A stretch of DNA of 5,208 nucleotides from Thermoplasmatales archaeon (GTDB lineage Archaea > Thermoplasmatota > JASEFT01 > JAUWIS01): contig JASEEW010000125.1 of the NCBI GenBank assembly GCA_030019485.1, forward strand, positions 1 to 5,208, written 5' to 3'. A model generated the notes under the pieces. It did no database searches, was not told the origin of the DNA, and saw only the letters and a program-made list of their open reading frames with translations. The position numbers and the translations under genes are program-made. This document shows positions 1 to 3,141 of the stretch, piece after piece (position 1 is the stretch's first letter; each line of letters starts with the position of its first letter).

Positions 1-170
1 TGTCTTTTTTCTTTTCTGTCATTCTTCCCACCCCATGTAGGAAATGGGATTACTCCCTCTTTACCTTTTCGGACAACGCCAAGAGAGGGGAAAAACTTAT
101 TACCCCCCCATCACATATTTGAGGCAGGGTAAAACCACACAGGAATAACATCAACACTCTTAACCATCTG

Positions 171-196
171 TCATCAAAATATGATGAGTGTTTTTT
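171..196 (+). terminator. Terminator-like hairpin with T6 run
   Basis: The arms TCATCA (171-176) and TGATGA (182-187) pair perfectly around a 5-base A/T loop. GTG and then TTTTTT (191-196) follow directly. An alternative pairing joins AACACTC (153-159) with GAGTGTT (186-192) and would exclude the first. Archaeal termination depends mainly on the T-run, so this could end an upstream transcript. The same T-rich stretch could instead be the TATA element of the small gene at 248. Confidence 0.35.
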
Positions 197-199
197 ATG
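190..199 (+). promoter_or_regulatory. Possible TATA element for the 248 gene
   Basis: The AT-rich stretch GTTTTTTATG would place a transcription start near 220 and give a leader of roughly 28 bases before the ATG at 248. That suits this ORF because, unlike the other genes here, it has a clear ribosome-binding site. The call is weak, since the same T-run also fits a terminator. Confidence 0.25.
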
Positions 200-247
200 T
201 TCTACCATGCCTCCGTGCAGACAACCTGAAACATGAAGGTGAAGGTT

Positions 248-364
248 ATGATGAGATGCCCATACTGTAATTTAACGGCAATAACCCCAAGAAAGGGGGA
301 GTTTTTCTGTCAGAACCGCAGGGGATGGTTTAAGGAAAGCGAAGCTAACTCAAATCAGGAATAG
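248..364 (+). CDS. Small zinc-knuckle-like protein, 38 aa
   Basis: The frame runs from ATG 248 to TAG 362-364; an in-frame ATG at 251 is an alternative start. A good archaeal ribosome-binding site, GGTGA at 238-242, lies 5 bases before the first ATG. The protein begins MMRCPYCN and continues to GEFFCQNRRGWF. CPYC (Cys4, Cys7) followed by FFC (Cys21) is the layout of a short zinc ribbon like those in DNA-binding proteins and in the N-termini of some transposases. The fourth expected ligand (CxxC) is missing: Arg24 stands there, encoded by CGC, one transition from TGC, while Arg in the neighbouring genes is almost always AGA or AGG. It is therefore either a three-Cys variant or a decaying zinc ribbon. 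Its function is unknown. The next ORF starts 11 bases downstream with its own site, so the two may be co-transcribed. Confidence 0.45.
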   Translation: MMRCPYCNLTAITPRKGEFFCQNRRGWFKESEANSNQE

Positions 365-375
365 GGTGGAAGTAA

Positions 376-750
376 ATGGAAAAATTGGAAAAATGGTATG
401 TGAAAATCGAAAACACATTCTGCTGTTGGAAGACAGAGTTTTCAGGAAATAGATGCACACACGAGAAAATTTATGAAATAAATTTTCGAGTGGATGCGAC
501 GGAAATTGCAAAGCAATTTCCTAGCATTTTAGGAAAAGTCAAAAGACTTTTCCGTAAAATGGAAAGTTATACTTTCCATACAATAAAAAACACCCAAAAC
601 GGATTGGGTGGATATTCCCAAAATGTGAGTTTGAACACTGCCCAATCAAAATCAAGAATGAGAAAAACTCATCAAAAAAATAAAGAAAAGAGAGAAGGAA
701 AATCTGAGTTTTTCTTACCATATCTGCAAACACTAAGTTATTATTCTTGA
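376..750 (+). CDS. Doubtful hypothetical protein, 124 aa
   Basis: I do not recognise this protein. The frame opens at an ATG preceded by GGTGG (365-369) at 6-base spacing, 11 bases after the 248-364 ORF. It is basic and Lys/Asn/Gln-rich towards the C-terminus, with a Cys-Cys-Trp near residues 16-18, and no domain, signal peptide or membrane segment can be seen. For coding: 124 codons without a stop in A-rich DNA is longer than expected by chance, and the ribosome-binding site is good. Against coding: all six Gln codons are CAA whereas the neighbouring genes strongly prefer CAG, CGA and CGT appear for Arg, and the frame lies across a dense array of hairpins whose arms dictate much of the sequence. 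It may be acquired, very fast-evolving, or simply an open frame through a structured RNA or repeat element. Confidence 0.3.
   Translation: MEKLEKWYVKIENTFCCWKTEFSGNRCTHEKIYEINFRVDATEIAKQFPSILGKVKRLFRKMESYTFHTIKNTQNGLGGYSQNVSLNTAQSKSRMRKTHQKNKEKREGKSEFFLPYLQTLSYYS
409..443. repeat. Imperfect inverted repeat, left of hairpin array
   Basis: GAAAAC (409-414) pairs with GTTTTC (438-443), and inside it TCTG (419-422) pairs with CAGA (434-437) after a 4-base bulge. It is weaker than the hairpins to its right, but its left arm starts with the same GAAA purine run. It may mark the left margin of the same structured region. Confidence 0.3.
465..610. repeat. Array of five consecutive hairpins
   Basis: Five inverted repeats with perfect stems follow each other at short spacing. 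H1: GAAAATTTA 465-473 with TAAATTTTC 479-487, loop TGAAA. H2: GGAAATTGC 501-509 with GCAATTTCC 513-521, loop AAA. H3: GGAAAAGTC 532-540 with GACTTTTCC 545-553, loop AAAA, extended by CATTTTA 525-531 with TAAAATG 555-561 around a bulged G554. H4: ATGGAAAGT 559-567 with ACTTTCCAT 571-579, loop TAT. H5: CACCCAA 591-597 with TTGGGTG 604-610, loop AACGGA. H1-H4 share a design (purine left arm beginning GAAA or GGAAA, core stem of 9 pairs, loop of 3-5) but differ inside the arms. The outer stem of H3 competes with H4 for 559-561. The pairing is read directly from the sequence. Whether this is a structured RNA, a DNA element, or the result of template-switch mutagenesis is not known. Confidence 0.65.
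659..717. repeat. Inverted repeat with 33-base spacer
   Basis: AGAAAAACTCA (661-671) is the exact reverse complement of TGAGTTTTTCT (705-715). One G.U pair (660/716) and one T-A pair (659/717) extend the stem to 13. A small local hairpin, ATGAG 658-662 with CTCAT 668-672, competes with it. The spacer is almost all purine. It sits just left of the endonuclease III promoter and may bound the structured region. Confidence 0.5.
738..745 (+). promoter_or_regulatory. TATA-like box for nth, leaderless
   Basis: TTATTATT is centred about 25 bases before the ATG at 766. No purine-rich ribosome-binding site lies between them. This is the spacing expected for a leaderless archaeal transcript that starts at or next to the ATG. 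Confidence 0.4.
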
Positions 751-765
751 GACATATTTCATATT

Positions 766-1368
766 ATGAACATTGAATCTGTTATCAGAAGACTTGGAAA
801 ATATTATTCTAAATCTTATTCTGATGAGCCGTTCAGGGTTTTGATTGGAACAATTCTCTCCCAGAGAACAAAGGATGAAAACACATCCAATGCATGTGAA
901 AATCTTTTTTCTGTTTACAGAACACCAAAGGAGCTAGCAAATGCGGATGTAAAAAGGATTGAGAGATTAATAAAATCTTCTGGTTTTTACAAGGTTAAAG
1001 CAAAAAGGATAAGGGAGGTCTCAAAAATCCTACTGGAGAAATACAACGGCGCTGTGCCAAATGACATGGAAAATCTTCTGTCATTGCCCGGCGTCGGAAG
1101 AAAAACAGCGAACTGTGTTCTCGTATACGGTTTTGATAAAAATGCTATACCTGTTGATGTGCATGTTCACAGGATCTCGAACAGGCTTGGGCTTGTAAAA
1201 ACAAGAAGTCCGGAAGAAACAGAAAAAGGTTTGATGGAAAAAATTCCTAAAAAACACTGGAAGAAAATTAATCATATATTTGTTGAATTTGGCAAAAATA
1301 TTTGCTCTGCAAAGCCTAAATGTAAAAAATGCCCGCTGTTTGAATGCCCAAACAGAAAAAAACATTAA
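766..1368 (+). CDS. nth: Endonuclease III (DNA glycosylase/AP lyase)
   Basis: A 200-residue bifunctional base-excision repair enzyme that removes oxidised pyrimidines from DNA and nicks the abasic site by beta-elimination. The helix-hairpin-helix LPGVGRKTA (107-115) carries the catalytic lysine Lys113, and Asp131 in VDVHVHR is the catalytic aspartate. LSQRTKDENT (31-40) is the form typical of archaeal members. The C-terminal Cys cluster that binds a 4Fe-4S centre is present as Cys180, 186, 189 and 194. Its spacing, C-x5-C-x2-C-x4-C, is one residue shorter in two intervals than the E. coli C-x6-C-x2-C-x5-C. The length is normal for the family. The start is the ATG that follows a TATA-like box at leaderless spacing, with no ribosome-binding site. 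The gene ends 22 bases before the isomerase gene. Confidence 0.95.
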   Translation: MNIESVIRRLGKYYSKSYSDEPFRVLIGTILSQRTKDENTSNACENLFSVYRTPKELANADVKRIERLIKSSGFYKVKAKRIREVSKILLEKYNGAVPNDMENLLSLPGVGRKTANCVLVYGFDKNAIPVDVHVHRISNRLGLVKTRSPEETEKGLMEKIPKKHWKKINHIFVEFGKNICSAKPKCKKCPLFECPNRKKH

Positions 1369-1370
1369 TC
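1362..1370 (+). promoter_or_regulatory. Weak TATA-like site for pgi
   Basis: ACATTAATC, preceded by a purine-rich run (1353-1362) that could act as a BRE, is centred about 25 bases before the ATG at 1391. No ribosome-binding site is visible before that ATG. A leaderless start overlapping the nth stop codon is plausible, as is simple read-through from nth. Confidence 0.25.
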
Positions 1371-1390
1371 CCTAAACCATTTATCAAATA

Positions 1391-2113
1391 ATGGAAAGGA
1401 TATTAGAGTTTGGCGGAAAAAGATTTCATTCTGAGGTAAGAAAGCTGTATGACATGAAAGAGGTTGTTTATGACAGGGAATTTTTGGCCGGGGCTGAGAA
1501 CATTGAATTATACTATATGTACAGAAATGTGTTTCTTGATGAAACGGACAAAAGGATAATGGAGGAAAACAAACTCAGGTATGATATCACAATTATACCA
1601 TCAAGGAATCTTGGGGAAGAATTTGTTAAAACCGCAGGTCATTATCATCCTTTTGTTCCTGGTACAAATATAACGTATCCTGAAGTATACGAGGTTTTGG
1701 AAGGAGAGGCGCATTATCTTTTGCAGAAAAAAGAAAATGATAAAATCACTGATGTTGTTTTGTTTTCAGCAGAAAAAAATGACAAAGTAATAATTCCCCC
1801 TGGTTATGCTCATGTGACAATCAACCCGTCAAAAAAATTACTGAAGATGGCGAACTGGGTAGCATCAGATTTTTCATCAGTATATGAACCCATAAAAAAA
1901 ATGCATGGGGCTGCATATTTTGAGACGACAGCAGGTTTTATTAAAAATGAAAATTACAGGCATCTGCCTGAAATAAGATTTCTAAAATCAAGAGAATATA
2001 AAAATGCCGGACTGATAAAAGATAAAAACATGTATTATATAATCAGGGATGACCCTAAACTTTTAGAATTCCTCATCAAGCCCTCAGGATACAAAACATT
2101 ATTTACTATTTAA
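1391..2113 (+). CDS. pgiA: Cupin-type glucose-6-phosphate isomerase
   Basis: A 240-residue metal-dependent isomerase interconverting glucose 6-phosphate and fructose 6-phosphate in the cytoplasm. It belongs to the archaeal cupin family, which is unrelated to the classical PGI. The metal-binding cupin motif is visible: TAGHYH gives His84 and His86, PEVYEVLEG gives Glu98, and IIPPGYAHVTINPS gives His141. These match the Pyrococcus furiosus ligands His88, His90, Glu97 and His136 known for the family. The loop between the second His and the Glu is about five residues longer than in P. furiosus. The protein is also about 50 residues longer, with a C-terminal extension after about residue 190 of unknown role. 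The Tyr-rich N-terminal part (residues 38-45) is typical of longer archaeal members. The start is the ATG 22 bases after nth; no ribosome-binding site is visible. The DUF1611 gene begins 18 bases downstream. Confidence 0.93.
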   Translation: MERILEFGGKRFHSEVRKLYDMKEVVYDREFLAGAENIELYYMYRNVFLDETDKRIMEENKLRYDITIIPSRNLGEEFVKTAGHYHPFVPGTNITYPEVYEVLEGEAHYLLQKKENDKITDVVLFSAEKNDKVIIPPGYAHVTINPSKKLLKMANWVASDFSSVYEPIKKMHGAAYFETTAGFIKNENYRHLPEIRFLKSREYKNAGLIKDKNMYYIIRDDPKLLEFLIKPSGYKTLFTI

Positions 2114-2115
2114 CC
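2102..2115 (+). promoter_or_regulatory. TATA-like box for DUF1611 gene
   Basis: TTTACTATTTAACC spans the end of pgi, including its stop codon, and is centred about 25 bases before the ATG at 2132. No clear ribosome-binding site lies between. The geometry fits a leaderless start for the DUF1611 gene, and co-transcription with pgi is also possible. Confidence 0.4.
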
Positions 2116-2131
2116 TATTCCAATAGAGAAC

Positions 2132-3139
2132 ATGGAAAAGGCATCAGTTCTTGTAAGAGGATTCTTCAACAGCCCTAGAGGAAAGACGGCACATGGTCTT
2201 ATCAGGCATGGGAAAAAATACAGGATTGTTGAGGTAGTGGATGAAACACTTGAAGGCAGGGATGCGGGTGAAGTAATAGGAAATGGATATAGGGGAATAC
2301 CAATAGTGGCTGATTTTTCAAAAGATGTAGGTACATTAATTATCGGTGTTGCGCCGCCTGGCGGAAGACTGCCTAAATCATGGAGGAAGGATATAAGAAA
2401 CGCTATAAAAAACAGGATGAATATTGTTTCAGGCTTGCATGATTTTCTTTCGGATGACCCTGAATTTTCAAAACTTGCTGAAAAGTATAATGTGAAACTC
2501 TGGGATGTCAGGAAGCCTCCGAAGAACCTGCAGATTGCAAAAGGCTTCAGGTCAGAAAAAACTGTAGTTCTTGTACTTGGCACTGATTCCTCTGTTGGAA
2601 AAAGGACAGCCGCGCTTGAACTTATTAAATCCGCTGAGAAAAAAGGGATGAAGGCTGGCTTTGTTGCCACAGGTCAGACAGGCATAATGATTGGCGCTGA
2701 TGCGGGTGTTGCTGTTGACGCAGTTCCATCTGACTTTGTTTCAGGTGTTGTTGAATCCATGATAAAAAAGGTTTCAAGAAAAAAGGAAATAGTTTTTGTT
2801 GAAGGACAGGGTGCGGTATCCCATCCAGCATACGGCTCTGTTGCACTCGGAATACTGTATGGTTCTAAACCTGATTATGTTATAATGGTTCATGATCCTG
2901 CAAGAAAAAATATGAGCAGTTTTCCTGAAAAGATATCCAGTCTGGAGGACGAGATTTGGCTGATTGAAAAACTTGGTAAAACAAAGGTTGTTGGGCTGGC
3001 TTTGAACTGCGGAAACGTGAAAAACTGGGAGGAAACTGTAAAGGAATATGAGGAAAAAACAGGTCTGCCAACCGTGGATGTTGTCAAACAAAATGCTGAC
3101 AAACTTTTGAAAAAAATTATATGCCATATGGAGAAATAA
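2132..3139 (+). CDS. DUF1611 P-loop protein, DgcN-like
   Basis: A 335-residue cytoplasmic protein of the DUF1611 family. The N-terminal part (about 1-135) resembles the DUF1611_N Rossmann-like domain, including VAPPGGRLP (73-81). The C-terminal domain carries a P-loop, LGTDSSVGKRTAA (149-161), with the G-x5-GK spacing of dethiobiotin-synthetase-like proteins and an extra Arg158 before Thr159. FVEGQGAVSHPAYG (222-235) is a second conserved loop, probably at the active site. Characterised members named DgcN N-acetylate D-glutamate in a D-glutamate catabolic route, working with the enolase-superfamily enzyme DgcA. No DgcA or related epimerase gene is present in this window, so the substrate here is uncertain and I leave the symbol blank. 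The start is the first ATG after a TATA-like box. The stop lies 2 bases before the protease start, which implies co-transcription. Confidence 0.85.
   Translation: MEKASVLVRGFFNSPRGKTAHGLIRHGKKYRIVEVVDETLEGRDAGEVIGNGYRGIPIVADFSKDVGTLIIGVAPPGGRLPKSWRKDIRNAIKNRMNIVSGLHDFLSDDPEFSKLAEKYNVKLWDVRKPPKNLQIAKGFRSEKTVVLVLGTDSSVGKRTAALELIKSAEKKGMKAGFVATGQTGIMIGADAGVAVDAVPSDFVSGVVESMIKKVSRKKEIVFVEGQGAVSHPAYGSVALGILYGSKPDYVIMVHDPARKNMSSFPEKISSLEDEIWLIEKLGKTKVVGLALNCGNVKNWEETVKEYEEKTGLPTVDVVKQNADKLLKKIICHMEK
3130..3133 (+). promoter_or_regulatory. Ribosome-binding site of the protease gene
   Basis: GGAG lies inside the last codons of the DUF1611 gene, 8 bases before the ATG at 3142. It supports that ATG over the later in-frame ones at codons 6 and 7. 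Because the stop and start are only 2 bases apart, translation of the protease is probably coupled to that of DUF1611. Confidence 0.55.
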
Positions 3140-3141
3140 AA

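Larger units (their letters stand above)
1..247. other. Gene-poor left edge, no convincing CDS
   Basis: I see no supportable gene here. The first 16 bases are T-rich and could be the archaeal-style T-tract terminator of a gene outside the window. Two short + frames are open (1-132 without a visible start, and 44-148 from an ATG), but neither has a proper ribosome-binding site or a recognisable motif. Small inverted repeats occur, such as cccat 32-36 with atggg 44-48, and a hairpin followed by T6 at 171-196. I found no tRNA T-arm, CRISPR repeat or riboswitch-like core. The stretch is best read as intergenic DNA upstream of the small ORF at 248. Confidence 0.5.

Noticed and set aside
44..148. 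34-codon + frame beginning MGLLPLYLFG
   Set aside because: There is no properly spaced ribosome-binding site (AGGA abuts the ATG) and no motif, and another frame over the same bases is equally open.
465..717. CRISPR array
   Set aside because: Arms differ from hairpin to hairpin and there is no constant direct repeat or uniform spacer, so it is an inverted-repeat array and not a CRISPR.
539..733. 64-codon minus-strand frame with a hydrophobic Phe/Leu stretch, possibly a membrane peptide
   Set aside because: The hydrophobic stretch is the antisense of A-rich Lys/Glu/Arg codons and T-rich reverse strand, and I saw no ribosome-binding site or promoter for it.
248..750. A single frameshifted gene covering both small ORFs
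   Set aside because: Each ORF has its own well-spaced ribosome-binding site, and nothing in the second looks like a continuation of a zinc-ribbon protein. A homologue would be needed to revive the idea.
2110..2670. 186-codon open frame on the minus strand
   Set aside because: It lies entirely opposite the well-supported DUF1611 gene, and its Ser/Phe/Pro-rich product looks like an antisense shadow with no recognisable motif.
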